Shown here: piece by piece, positions 1 through 13,040 of the stretch
How positions within the stretch are numbered: the stretch's first letter is position 1
Layout: the number at the start of each line of letters is the position of its first letter
Assembly (NCBI GenBank): GCA_016584305.1
Contig: JACEEZ010013560.1
Span: 72,399-136,398, forward strand
DNA from: Chionoecetes opilio
Taxonomy: Eukaryota > Arthropoda > Malacostraca > Decapoda > Majidae
Reading direction: 5' to 3'
Length of the DNA: 64,000 nucleotides
Translations under genes and position numbers: made by a program
The notes under the pieces: generated by a model
What the model saw: only the letters and a program-made list of their open reading frames with translations
Told to the model about the DNA's origin: nothing
The model's database searches: none

Positions 1-840
1 TCCCAATGGCGGCATCGATGGTCAGTGCCACTGCAGACTACAGAGGCTCCAGATGTTGCAAAGACCTGCTTTCCGTCTGGGAAGTAGTGGATACAATCTT
101 CTCTGATAGGAACTGAAGAGTTCTACCTTGTTTGTGGGGTCACGCAGGAAATCGGGCCAATTGCCTGGGACCTTGGTCTGGCCTGCCACTTCCTTCGTAC
201 ACCTTTCCCCCGTTTCTCTCTGGTTGATTCTTTGATACTGTTGTCCAGGTACCTGTCCCATACCACATCTACTCTCATAGAGGTTTCCAGTTGCCTCATG
301 ATGTGGGGAACAAACACTCCACTTGCATAATCGTCAAATGTAGTGATGCCAGTCACTGGGAGGAGGTGTACCACAGCAGCACCATCGAGCACTCTAACAT
401 CAAATGAGCCAGAGGGTTCTTCTTGCGTCTTCTGGGCCAGAATGTTGGTGAGATCGGACTTCTTCCCTTGTCGCAGCTTCCCTCTTTCAGCCAAAGAAGG
501 AGGGTATGGGTGATTCTCATGCTTGAAGAAGGTGTCCAGGTCCCCATCACGGTGCTGTGTGACTATGTAGAGACGGGAAAAGAGGGCCACGTCATCCTTC
601 AGCATAGACACTTGTCCGACCTGCTTACTCTTCGTCTTTGGTGTTGGCGATCTGAACAGGGGCAATTTGTTTTTCTTAATTGGGTCATGGATGGAGTGTG
701 TAGCATCTGTCAACACTGACTTCTTGTATGTCTCATACTGCTTCTTGCCAACAGGCTCTACTGTGCGGACTGTGTTGACAACAGGATGGTCGATGACATT
801 CCGTGTGTCAAGTGCCAGGAGTTCTGGGGTGTAAAAAATA
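1..840 (-). pseudogene. degenerate copy of an uncharacterised invertebrate multicopy ORF
   Basis: Read on the minus strand, the frame starts near 835 with ELLALDTRNVIDHPVVNTVR. It continues through IHDPIKKNKLPLFRSPTPKT, LKDDVALFSRLYIVTQHRDG, FVPHIMRQLETSMRVDVVWD and STREKRGKGVRRK. Near 191 one base is missing and the reading moves to another frame (AGQTKVPGNWPDFLRDPTNK). A further shift near 80 leads to DGKQVFATSGASVV, which runs off the left edge. I recognise this block as a protein family repeated many times in arthropod and cnidarian genomes, of unknown function and possibly transposon-linked. A possible acceptor (tacaccccag) precedes the block. At least two frameshifts make it a pseudogene here. 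Confidence 0.7.
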
Positions 841-1166
841 ACAAACTAGTGGATGTATTGCATATACGGAATATTTCTTTTGCCATTAAAGGCGAATCTT
901 GATTTCATCAAGATTTTTCTAAGTGAAAATTAGCCGTTATCACAAAAATGGTTCATAGAGGCTTCTGAGTAATTGGATCGTTTGTCTCCCCTCTCAAAAT
1001 CATAGCTAGGACCCTGTAGAATGCCTGAACAAAATTTGGTGCTTTTATCCGGCATGTCCCCATCCTCTTGAAATCTGGTCCTTAGCGGCCGGACTATAGG
1101 GGACAAGTTGGACAAGGGACAAGATGACTTGTGTTTTTATGACTTGGGACGCAAATGTCTTGTGGG
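841..1166. other. intergenic stretch, nothing recognised
   Basis: No convincing coding signal, terminal repeat or tandem repeat is visible between the degenerate ORF and the LINE fragment. Confidence 0.4.
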
Positions 1167-1570
1167 TCAAATGACTGCATTCACACTCGCCTCAGTATTA
1201 TATGACATGTAACCGCGCCCCCTTGGCCTCCTCCACGTCGGATTGTCTCTTACAGATACAACCCGATGGGAAGGATCGGTTTCAGGGTAGCGTGCCACAT
1301 GCCCATATAGCCGAAGTTGGCGTTGACGGACTATGCAGGTAATAGGCCTCGATTCAGTCTCACGGTGCAATCGCTGATTTGACAGGTAATCATCCCAGCG
1401 ATACCCCATGATTCTGCCTATACAGCGGGATCTTAATTCTTCGTCTATGGCCCTAATAAAACCGCTGCTTCTTCCTGGGCTACTGATCATGGCTTTCGTT
1501 TCTCTCCCACAAAATCCTTCTCCATCCTTTTCTCTCGCTCTCGTGTGCCACGATCCCACCTCCACTTTCT
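1167..1570 (-). mobile_element. non-LTR retrotransposon ORF2 C-terminal fragment
   Basis: The minus frame reads GRIMGYRWDDYLSNQRLHRE, then SRPITCIVRQRQLRLYGHVA and DPSHRVVSVRDNPTWRRPRG. This is the post-RT C-terminal region of a LINE family common in decapods and other invertebrates. No RT or endonuclease is nearby, so it is a fragment. The downstream end is lost at about 1165. Confidence 0.7.
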
Positions 1571-1589
1571 CTATATAACGTACCTCTCA

Positions 1590-3449
1590 AGTATTGCTCC
1601 TCTAGTCAATTCCTTGGCCTCACTTTCGACTCCCGACTTACCTAGTAGGCACATAAGAGCATAAGAACATATATAAGAACATAAGAAAATAAGGAAGCTA
1701 CAAGAGGCCGTGAGGCCTACACGTGGTAGTTCCTGTTACCTAACACTATAGATATACCTACATCCACCTTTCACCCCCATCCATGAACCTATCAGGCCCC
1801 TCTTTAAATGTCCCCAATGACTCCGCACTAACTACCTGTCTCTAATCTCCTATCTCTAAAAGTAACTGCCCTACGCCGCCTCCGCCTCTTACAAACTATC
1901 TCCCATGTGTCTTGGTGTGCTGACCACAAGACCTTCCTCCATCTCCACACCGTCCTGGTCCTCTCCACTCTTGACTATGGATGTCATATTTATTGTTCTG
2001 CCTCCCTCCTCAGCCTCCTGGACCCTGTCCACCACCTGGGCCTCCGTTTGGCTCTACTAGGTGCCTTTCGCTCCTCCCTTGTTGAGAGCCTCTATGCCGA
2101 GTCGATCCTCCCGCCCCTCTCTCACCGTCGAGTCGTCCTATCACTTCGGTGCTATGCTCGCCTTCATCAATTTCCTACTTCTAAGATTGTAGTCCCCCAA
2201 TCTCTCCTCACAGTGATCTCCTCCTCCCCTCGTTTGTCACCACCCTTCCTTGCTCGCATGCGCACCCTTCTCTCCCACTCCTACTTTCCTACTTTAAACT
2301 CCTCCCCTTCTATGTTCATTCCTTCCCTCCATGGCTTATACCTTCCCCCCATATCTGCTCTTCCGTCCTCACTACCTCTCCCAAGTCTGCCATGCCTCCT
2401 ATCGTCTTACGCTCTCACTTTCTTGATCACCTTTCCACTCATTCCTCTAGCACCCACGTCTACACTGACGGTTATAAATCCCACTCTGGATCTAGCTTTG
2501 CTATCCTCTTCCCCTCTCTCCACTACCAAGTCCATCTACCTAGAGAATCCAGTGTTCTTACGACGTAATTGTACGCCATCCTCTTCGCCTTAAAACGCCT
2601 ACTTTTCTACCCTTCCTGTTCCTTCACTATCTTCACTGATTCCCGCAATTCCCTTTCTCTTATATAGATTTATACAAACCCTTCGGTCGCTTTATCCTCT
2701 TGTTCGGGAGATCCAAGACTGGTTATTCCGCCAATCCGTACGCCACAAAACAATATGCTTCTGCTGGGTGCCGAGTCACGTGGGTATCTCGGGCAACGAA
2801 CGCGTTGATTCTTTAGCGCGTTCGGCCACTGTACGTGTCCCAATGCTCCCGTTTCTCAAACTTGCCAGCCTCCGACTACTACCCTTCCTTTAAATCTTTC
2901 CTTTTCGACAGCTGGCAGTCCTCCTGGACCAATTTCTCTACCAATAAGCTTCGCCTGATCAAACCCTCTATATCTCCGTGGTCGGATCCTTACCATACTA
3001 ATAGATGTTGGGAGACTGCTCTCGCACGCTTACGCATAGGCCATACAAACCTCACTCACTCCTATCTCGTGTCACGCTCCTCCCCAACCCTCTACACACC
3101 CTGTCAAGCTCTTCTCACTGTCCAACATGTCCTAATATCCTGCCCCCATCTTACTACTGCCCGTTCCAGTTCCTTCCCTCATTTGTCCTCCCTTTCCCGA
3201 CCTCAGTCTTGCGGACATTCTCCCGGAATCCCGCTCCTTCTCCATGAATAATTAAACCTCCTTCCTCCAACAAATCCACATCCTTCATCTAATCTGACCA
3301 TTCTGCTGTAACATTCCGTTTATTCCCCCTTCCCTCACTGTTTCACTATTTTTTTCTATAACCCCTCCCCTTTTTATGCTTTGCCATAGTGCCATAGGAC
3401 CTCTGATGTCGGGCACATTTTCCCCTTTTTTGGGATTAAATCAATCAAT
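1590..3449 (+). mobile_element. I/Jockey-group LINE, ORF2 3' half with RNase H, and 3' UTR
   Basis: Plus-strand remains of RT thumb/C-terminus (ADHKTFLHLHTVLVLSTLDY). Then RNase H: VYTDGYKSHSGS with the catalytic Asp, FTIFTDSRNS, and CWVPSHVGISGNERVDSLAR. A zinc-binding-like C-terminal domain follows (CWETALARLRIGHTNLTHSY, LLTVQHVLISCPH). Several frameshifts and stops are present. The 3' UTR contains the motif CATAGTGCCATA and the element ends ATTAAATCAATCAATC. This is the only ORF2-bearing copy in the window of the family whose deleted derivatives lie at 3452-7370 and 36219-40416. The 5' part is missing and a 200-bp repeat interrupts it near 1645-1845. Confidence 0.85.
1645..1848. repeat. 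insertion of a dispersed repeat inside the LINE
   Basis: The RT reading frame (FLGLTFDSRL) breaks at about 1645 and resumes at about 1850. In between are ACATAAGAACATAAG-type repeats and the block AGGCCTACACGTGGTAG, which belongs to an abundant crustacean dispersed repeat, probably a LINE 3' end. No clear target duplication is visible. Confidence 0.5.
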
Positions 3450-3451
3450 CC

Positions 3452-4255
3452 TCCCACTCCTCGTTCCTCCTTTGTTCCTTCTGTTCTCCCCTCTCTCTAC
3501 CTAGCTAACTCTTTTTTCCGTCCTTAGTCCAGATACTCCGACCTCTACTCCTTCCTCGATCCCCGCACCCCTTCCTCAACGCATCCGTCGGCCTCCTCTT
3601 GTCAGGCGACCTAGACGTTCTTCCCCTTCCTCCCCCTTGAAACCTTCCACTATCTCTCCCTCGGGAGTCCCTCCTCCTCAGTTCCTCACACCCCACTTGC
3701 TACGTCTCCTCCTAATAAGAAACCCTGTGCTTCCCAGGTCTTCCCTCCTGCCTCTCCTGTTGAGACCTTAGCTATGATCGAGAAGTAGGCTACCTCGCTC
3801 AGCCTCAAAACATGACCCCTCTGCCCTCTTCACAAACCGCCTCATCATCCCCTTCTTTTTCAATCAACGCTGTCTCAGCGTACATCCTCTTCCCTCCCAC
3901 CTTCCCCCTACTCCTCTTCCTTCCAGTTTCCCCCCTGCTCCTCCTCTCCCCCGCCTTCTTCATCATTCTCCCCACTCCAGCCTTCTCCCCTTCCCTCTGG
4001 TCACCCTATGTCCTCTCCATCTTCTCCTTCCTCTGACCGTCCCGCTGTTAAGTTTCTTCCTGACTTCCCCCTCCCTCCTGGCTATACACGCGACTCCCTT
4101 TTGTCTCAACAATCCCCATCCCTGACTCTACTATGTGTACTTCACCTGCTACACTTGATCCCTCTGATCCTGCTAACCCCTCGAGCTACTCCGGAGGCTA
4201 CCATTCCAACTAGCATCACCCGCTGACCTCTACACACTGTCTGTTCTACAATGGA
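3452..4255 (+). mobile_element. half-LINE copy D, left part (ORF1 to start of ORF2)
   Basis: Plus-strand, degenerate ORF1 sequence of the same LINE family: Pro/Ser/Leu-rich, SSSDRPAVKFLPDFPLPPGY-like tail, then the ORF1-ORF2 boundary and the start of the endonuclease region. It stops at CAATGGA, where copy A is inserted, and resumes at 7043. The 5' end is truncated within ORF1, directly after the 3' end of the preceding LINE. Confidence 0.75.
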
Positions 4256-7042
4256 TTGATTGATTTAATGCCAAAAAGGGGGTTAATGTGCCAGACATCA
4301 GAGGTCATATGGCACTATGGCAAAGCATAATAAAGGAGAGGGGTTATAGAGAAAGAGTGAAACGGTGAGGGAAGGGGAAAGGAACGGAACGTTACAGCAG
4401 GATGGTTAGATCAGAGGAAGGATGTGTATTTGTTGGGGGAAGGAGATCATAAATTAGGAATTGGGACAGGGGAGTGAGTAAGGAAAGTTTCTTGGATGCA
4501 GATAACTTGAGGCTTATAGCAAGAAAGAAGGAGACAAAGGTCTTGTCTGTGGGAGCGGAAGTCGTGAATGTTCCATTGAAGAACAGAAAGTGTATAGAGG
4601 TCAGCGGGTGATGATAGTTAGAATGGTAGCTTCCGGAGTAGAGGGGTTAGCAGGAGCAGCGATATCAGGAGGGGGATCAAGTGTAGTAGATGAAGTACAC
4701 GTAGTAGGGTCAGAGGGGCGAGGGGTCAGGGATGGGGATTGTTGAGACAAAAGGGAGTCGCGTGTACAGCCAGGAGGGAGGGGCAAGTTAAGAACAGACT
4801 TAGCAGCGGGACGGTCAGAGAAAGTAGAAGATGGGGGAGAGGACATAGGGTGATCAGAGGGAAGGGGAGAAGGGTGGAGTGGGGAGAATGATGGAGAAAG
4901 GGGGGAAGAGGGGGAAGTTGGGAGTCAGAAGGAGGAAGAGAGGTAGGCAGAAGGTGGGAGGGAAGAGGATGTATCGCAGCAGAGACTTTGAGGGTTGAGA
5001 AAGAAGGTGGGGAAGATGAGGTGGTATGTGAAGGGGGTAGAGAGGTCATATCTTGAGACTGAGCGAGGTACTCCTCGATCATAGGTATGGTCTCAACTGG
5101 AGAGTCAGGAGGGGAGACCTGGGAGGCACAGGGTTTCTTAGTAGATGTAGAAAGTGGGGCGTGAGTAGCTGAGGAGGAGGGAGAGATAGTGGAAGGTCTT
5201 GGGGGGGGGGGGGGGGGGATGACGTTTAGGTCGTCTGGTAAGAGAAGACCGAAGGGGGCGTTGAGGAAGGGGTATGGGGACCGAGGAAGGGGTAGAGGTT
5301 GGAGTATGTGGACTGAGGACGGAAAAGGGGTTATCTACGGAGAGAAAGGGGGTAGCAGGAGGAGCAAAGGAAGGACGAGGAGTGGGAGGAGGAACAGGGA
5401 AAGAGAGGGTAGGAGAGGTTATGGTAGGGGGATTCGGAAAAGCTGGTTTGGAAATAAGCTGGGAGACGGGGTTAGGCCTTGGCGGCGAGCTTCTTGGCGG
5501 GCTTCCCTCAGACAGAGTTAAGCCCTTCTCAAATCTGATGGATGCCACTTCCGATTCGAAGCGGTAGACAGGGCAACCCCTGTAGAAGACATTGTGGGAA
5601 CTACCAGTGAGCACAAGTGGGCGACGTTGCAGGACATGTGAAATGAGCATGGCTAGGTTGAGCATAAAGAGGGCAGCAGGCAGCGGATCGGCAGTGCTTG
5701 GCAGGGTGGCCAAAACGCCAGCAGGTCTGGCACTGGCGAGGAGTAGGGCGGTAAGGTTTAACAGAGTAGTGGACCCCGGCAACATAAATGCTATTAGGGA
5801 GATCTTGTCTTTTGAAAGTTACTTTGGCAATGTTGGTAGGGGACTCACGACGGCCCCGGGGTGGGCTGGTGTAGCAGTAAACTGCAACGGCATCATAATC
5901 CTGTCAAAAAGTCGAGGAGGACATCTGCGCACTCGGACCATTCGGTGTCATCGACTGGGCAAGAACGCGGGGGGATGGAAACTGTTCCAGTGCAGGTGTT
6001 AAGAGTTGTGTCGGGCGTGATGCAGAAGGGGTTGTCGTCGAGGTCTTGGTTGAGCAGTGCATTAGCTTGGGCCTCGGTGTCAACAGTCACCAGGCGGGAC
6101 CGGTCGGGGCGGGTACGGAATGCAACCTTGCCAACTTGCCATTGGAGGCATGCCGTGAAACGTAGGGCGTTAGCAGAGTAAGGGGCGGTGCAAGGGACGA
6201 TGAAGAAACGGTTCCATTTTGAAGGACCAAAAAGAGTGTCGAAGGAGGGGTGAGGGAGAATAATAGATGTGCGTGGGCGTGAGGAAGAGGTGCCCGTACG
6301 GACTGTAGTTCTCCCGGCGGAAGAGGGGTTGTAGGGTGCAAGAGTACATAGCTACACAGCATGAGGAAGAGGGCAAAGAAGTTTGGGGAGGAGGAAGGGT
6401 AGAGGAAGGATCTGGAGGGGAAGAGCAGGGAGGCAAGGATGGAGAAGGTATGGAAGAGGTAGTGGGGTTGTGGGCAGGAGTGTCGCCTGGTGCTGAGGAT
6501 GAATTCTTGATCTGGCTAGGGGGCTCAGGAGCACAAAGTGTCTCTGAGGGTCGAGTTTGGGGAACGGGGATAGCAGTATTCCGGGCCAGTCAAAAGAGGA
6601 ACAGGGGTCGGTAAACCGGGGGAATCCAGAGGGTCATTTGATAGAGAGGCTGGCCCTAAAGCCCCTGTAGAGTTAAGGTTATCATCATTGGCCATGGTGA
6701 GCCTGGCGTAAAGAGGGGGAAATAAACGGTCAGCCCCTTATAACCCCCAAGAGGGGTAAGTACAGTGGCACCGAGGATATACCGTGCCTGTGGCACCCTG
6801 AGACCGTTTAGGACTGGCCCGAAGCCAGCCTTATATCCCATCAGCACGGCTCTCACACCTAGGAGGAAAGGGGGATAGGAGGGATAAGAATAGAGATAGA
6901 GGAAAGGCCAGGCAAAATTCGTCAGACCGAGGACAGAGGCCCGAAGCCAAGGGAGCGACCAGGAAGTCGTCCCCCGGGCGTCGGGCCCCAGTCCCCCGGC
7001 CCGAAGCCCCCCAACGATGACAGCGGGCCTGGGGACGGGGGT
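4256..7042 (-). mobile_element. half-LINE copy A, full-length internally deleted LINE (5' UTR, ORF1, start of ORF2, 3' UTR)
   Basis: Minus strand, 2787 bp. From the 5' end (7042): a GC-rich UTR starting like copy C, then ORF1 with [34 protein letters not shown], degraded CCHC knuckles and a Pro/Ser-rich tail. The start of the ORF2 endonuclease follows ([25 protein letters not shown]) and then jumps at about 4448 straight into the 3' UTR. RT and RNase H are absent. Flanking GTTCTACAATGGA (4243-4255) and GTTCTTCAATGGA (7043-7055) form a 13-bp target duplication with one mismatch, so this copy inserted into copy D as a complete unit. ORF1 is now broken by frameshifts. Confidence 0.85.
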
Positions 7043-7370
7043 GTTCTTCAATGGAACGCACATTCACGGCTTTCGCTCCCACAGACAAGACCTTCGTCTC
7101 CTACTTTCTTGCTATGATCCGCAAGTTATCTGCCTCCAAGTAACTTTCCTTACTCACCCCCTTGTCTCAATTCCCAATTTATGATCTCCTTCCTCCAACA
7201 ATTACATATCCTTCATCTGATCTAACCCTACTGTTGTAACGTTCCGTTCCTTTCCCCTTCCCTCACCGTTTCACTCTTTCTCTATAACCCCTTCCCTTTA
7301 TTATGCTTTGCCATAGTGCCATATGACCTCTTGATGTATGGTACATTTCCCCTTTTTAGCATTACAGTAA
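7043..7370 (+). mobile_element. half-LINE copy D, right part (start of ORF2 joined to 3' UTR)
   Basis: Continues copy D after the copy A insertion: CAATGGAACGCACATTCACG (endonuclease start) through CCAATTTATGATCTCC, then directly TTCCTCCAACAA of the 3' UTR at about 7187. This is the same deletion junction as in copies A and B. The 3' end is interrupted by a pogo-like element at 7375. Confidence 0.8.
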
Positions 7371-7724
7371 AACCCTTATAACTCGGCATTGTATAACTCG
7401 GAATTTGATATAACTCGGCAAGGCTTACACATCTAATATACTATAGGAGTAGCCGTGTGTGTGTCTGTCTGTCTGTCTGTTTGTTTTGGGTAGCCGAAAC
7501 TGTAAATTCAATTTTGATGAGAGTACGGTAAAAAAATTACAAATAAACCTTAAGTGGTAAGCGGCTTGGTCCCATGTCGATTGAATCATTCTGAAGGGGG
7601 GTTTTGGGCTAAAAACACTTACGAGTATTAGATTACATGAAGAAACTCTGCGGTAACGTATTGCCGCATTCCATTAACTCCGTAGACTCATGGACTTACC
7701 GGTTGTTTTTTATTCTTTTTGTGT

Positions 7725-7835
7725 ATATGTGTGTGTGGTGTGCATGCATGCATGTGTGTGTGTACATGTGTGTGCGCGCGTGCGTGCGTGAGTGTGCGTG
7801 CGTGCGTGCGTGCGTGTGCGGCGCGCGCGCGCTTG
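7725..7835. repeat. GT/GC-rich microsatellite
   Basis: Runs of gtgtgtg, gcatgcatgc and cgtgcgtgcg; an alternating purine-pyrimidine stretch capable of Z-DNA. Confidence 0.85.
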
Positions 7836-8009
7836 CAGTACAGGCGTGGGGCTGGGGTGAGGCAGGCTACGGTGGTCTACCCCGAGGCACTTTGACCAGT
7901 GAGCAACGACAGCAACAAACGATTGTAGTTTGCACTCATTGTTGTCTAATATATACTACTACTACAAACATCAATACATGGGTCCGAAGGGCTCACAAGC
8001 ACTTGTCTA

Positions 8010-8918
8010 TGCCTATAGCGCCTGTAGGCAGTGATCTCCAGGGCTCAGATGATAGGCACTGGAGGCTCACTGGAGGGCTGTGATTGTTGGCCCTCGCCCG
8101 TGATGGCGCAGACAGGATTGTTATATTGACGCCTGAGATTAGATCAGGGGTTCCCAAAGTGGTCGATATCGACCCCCAGATGGGACCATCCAAGGGGTCG
8201 ATGAATCGCCAGGGGGTCAAAAGGGGGTCAATAAATGGCTAGGGGAGGAAAGTTTCAGCTTGCAACAGCTGCCAACAACCGTTATGCGAGTGGTACCAAA
8301 GCCGCCTCTGCGTCACCCTGACATAGAAACGGCTTTGACTTGGCTCGGTGCTAGTCTGTGACGTCACGTCGGATCTGTACCCCGCCTCACACACACACCC
8401 CTCTCCCCCCCCCTCCTGTCCCAAGATCGTACCGTACGCGAAATATTCCTGTCCGCTTCCCGTACTGAGTGAGCGAGCGTATTCCCCCCCTCTCGTTGAT
8501 GAGTGGGCAGCCAGTAGTCCAGTACATTCTCAGCACGCTACAACTACTACTACTTATAAGTACTACTATAATTCCCCATATTCATTTAATCATAACATGT
8601 ATGTATTACAGGTTTTTTTCATAACATATACTATTTTCATTTAAATGTGTGGGGGTCGATGAAAATTTTTAAACTTTAGTAGGGGGTCGATGAGCTGAAG
8701 AGTTTGGGAACTCCTGGATTAGAGGCTCATGCCGCCCCCTGTGTCCTCCAATGCACTCGCAGTCGAAGGTAGAGTTAATGGACAGGGCATGTGGGTGTTC
8801 TTAGGACACTCGACGGTGCAGAAAGATTTCAAGTGGATTTATGGGTCTCACTCAGGATCGAACTCGGGTCTTCGAGAACGCCACCCGGTGACGCTAACCA
8901 CTCTGCTACCGCCTCCCC
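8010..8918 (-). mobile_element. tRNA-derived SINE (minus strand), split by a hAT element
   Basis: The minus-strand 5' head at 8918-8840 has the Pol III boxes TAGCAGAGTGGTTAGCG (A-like) and GAGTTCGATCC (B) in tRNA-like spacing. The body continues to about 8010. Its tail, with CACGGGCGAGGGCCAAC and ACTGCC, recurs at 50826-50930. A 572-bp hAT element (8145-8716) interrupts it. Confidence 0.65.
8145..8716. mobile_element. non-autonomous hAT element
   Basis: TIRs CAGGGGTTCCCAAAGTGGTC and CAGGAGTTCCCAAACTCTTC, followed inward by inverted TCGACCCCC motifs. The 8-bp target duplication is GATTAGAT/GATTAGAG with one mismatch. The size (572 bp) and lack of coding sequence mark it as a MITE. Confidence 0.85.
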
Positions 8919-9317
8919 TAAACTGCATCTCTTGGTTTTCACTCGGCATATCATGCCCTCATAACCTCTTGTGTGAACATGTAAACAAAGTCGGCAAAAA
9001 ATCATTATCTCGGCATATTACTGTTATAACTGCATCTCTTTGCTTACACTCGGCATATCCTCAGTCGCATAAAGTCGTGTTTTTGTCCTTTTGACCTTTT
9101 CCTGAAGGCTCAGACTTCAATTTCATTCCCTTCCTGCTGGAGACACCCTTGCGTGATGGAGCTGACATCTTGAAATACAGTACTATGATGTACGTACTGT
9201 ATTAATTTTTTTTTATTTTAACCCATATCAGAGGAGGACATTTGCATAATTCGGCATATTGAATAACTCGGCAAGGGCCAGAGCCCTATCGTGCCGAGTT
9301 ATAAGGGTTTTACTGTA

Positions 9318-10525
9318 CTTACTTATTTTCTGGGCTCACTTGGTGTATACTCTCCTCACACACTAGCATCTTTAAAGAGAACAGACATGAAGACAAAGCG
9401 AAAGATGGCAAAAAGCACAAGTAAGAATAGGAAGTTGAAAGTAGGAGGATGAAGATTAATAATCAGGAAATTTCTGAACAGTATGATTCTGCAAATTTGG
9501 CTACAGTGAGTGTGGTGGCGCCACATGACACCTCCACCACCGAGTGAATAATATCCTGTTTTTTAACAGGAAGAGACCAAGTGCCAGCAGTGCTGAAATA
9601 GTTGTAAATAACTTACTTATGAAAATAAGGTACATAAACAGGCATAACATACTGCATAATAAAGTAACAACTTTTTATGTTGAACTACTCATATCTCAAA
9701 ATGACATTTTCACAACTTCAAAACTAGATTGCAAGTTATGAAAAGATTTTCAATATGTTTGCACTTTTAGAAAGAGCAATTCAAGGAGAAACTTTGGATT
9801 TATCATAGTAACTCCAGGTATTGTAGGACATTGATACTGAGGCAATATAAAAACTGCGAAATAAAAACATTTTGAAGAATCAATGAAAAAAAAATAATGC
9901 AAATGAAAATAAATGCTCATAAATATTGAGGACTGTTCCATTCCCGCCCTACGTGCAGCAAATTGACATAGGATCAAGGAGACCTCAGAGCTGTCACTCA
10001 TTACTTACCCATGAGATTAATAATAAAAAAGCTTCTATACTCATGAAACTGTTAAGAAGTTTCAAATGTAATTTAGTCATAAGTGTATGAGTCTCAAACA
10101 GATTGGATGAAAGTCAAGTGGTGCCTAAAACACCACCCTTAAATAATGTTTATTTAAGTTAGTGTCTTCTTGTCAAATTCTACAAACAAGGGGCCCAGGC
10201 CCATTAACAATCATTATTACATTCCATTATACCTGCTCTTAACTGTATCTAGTATTCTCTCAATTCTTTTTCACACCTATTGTTTTTACAATACAAGATA
10301 CACACACACTCATTACATTATGTGTAGCAGTTAAATATTATTGTGTATGTTTATGCCTCGTAGAATGCAATTACACCATTAACTATTATTACAAATTGAA
10401 ATATTATATTCAAATTATGCAAAATTTACAATGCGTGAGCCTACCTATCCTTGGTTAGAGACCTAACTTTGCTTTAAAAAAAGATCAGACTATACATCTA
10501 GCTGTGTTGAAATATATAATAAGTA
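9318..10525. other. A+T-rich unannotated stretch
   Basis: No coding signal, terminal repeats or tandem repeats recognised. Confidence 0.4.
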
Positions 10526-10891
10526 CAGTAGAAGCTCAATATAACGGAATAATTCAGCCAAGGCCGATTCCGGTAAATCAGATTTTCCACTAATTCGAGA
10601 ATAATATATAGATAGCCTATAAGTACATTCTGTACATAAATTTCAAATCGCTGTTAATTAATACATGAAATAGTGTAAAAACTTCAGCTTACCTCCACAA
10701 ATAGGGGTTCTGCAGAGGTCTGTCTGGCCCCCCAAACCCACCCAAACACATGGGACAGCGTACGTTAACGAAACCGCACCAAATATTGCTGTATTTTAGC
10801 AGAATTTTCCGCTAAACCCAGCATTAAAAACAGAACATCGGAATAGGCTTTTTTCCCCTAAATCAAGTTCCGTTAAATTGAACTTCTACTG
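10526..10891. mobile_element. pogo-like MITE
   Basis: Imperfect TIRs CAGTAGAAGCTCAATATAAC and CAGTAGAAGTTCAATTTAAC. The left flank is TA and the right flank CA, probably a mutated TA duplication. 366 bp, non-coding. Confidence 0.75.
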
Positions 10892-11580
10892 CAGATCCTT
10901 ACACGCCAGGGATTTTAAAGTATTGTAAACAAAAAAGTGAATTATTTTTGTTACATAAATTTTGAAACACTAAATACAATGGTGTAAATAAAGGTTTTCA
11001 TCCAAATAGTAATATAGTTGCAGCATCAAAAAGTTTCTTATCTTGAGGCATCTGATAAGTATTGAGGCGCCACACCAGGCTTTTCCCCTACCAGTGTCAC
11101 GTGAGACGCTAACTGCCATCCCCACCACAATTATTGACACTACTAAGACCTATGTGTTGAATCAGAACCATGCGGGGAGCTAGGAGAAAATTTCCAGGCG
11201 TCATCTGATACCTCCCAAGTGAAAAGTTAAGAAACTAAAATTAAGCGTGAAAGGCAAACCTCAATGGATAAATAGCTGTCTTAAGGGATAACAATTGATA
11301 CAAACTTTTAACAGTTCGTGACTAAACTGCCATCCCTCAAGGTCACAAATTATCTGATACTTAAGACTTGTGTTGATATTCAATCATTCATACTTTTGTT
11401 AAATTTACTTGTTACTTATACATTCATGATCACGCTGAATTAACAGATTTAGCGTAACGGAAAGATGAATGGTAACCATCATGTACTAGGTTAGTAGTCA
11501 TATTCGTGATCAATACTTTTGTTCTTGTGTTCTTTTACATTATATTTATTTTGCCTATCCGTTTTCAAACTGGATTCTAG
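10892..11580. other. A+T-rich unannotated stretch
   Basis: Nothing recognised; no open frame with plausible protein features. Confidence 0.4.
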
Positions 11581-11599
11581 AATTACTATCAGAATGCTG

Positions 11600-13040
<1,441 letters not shown>

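Larger units (their letters stand above)
7375..9315. mobile_element. pogo/Tigger-like MITE with TA duplication, composite
   Basis: Terminal inverted repeats CAGTAAAACCCTTATAACTC at both ends, flanked by TA (7373-7374, 9316-9317). No transposase is present. Subterminal repeats of ACTCGGCA occur on both sides. The interior is occupied by a (GT/GC)n tract at 7725-7830, a SINE and a hAT element. TIR and TA assignment to the Tc1/mariner/pogo group is inference from termini only. Confidence 0.8.

Noticed and set aside
4256..7370. Twin-priming (5' inversion) as explanation of opposed LINE pieces
   Set aside because: The minus element has its own complete 3' end and 13-bp target duplications; nesting explains it better.
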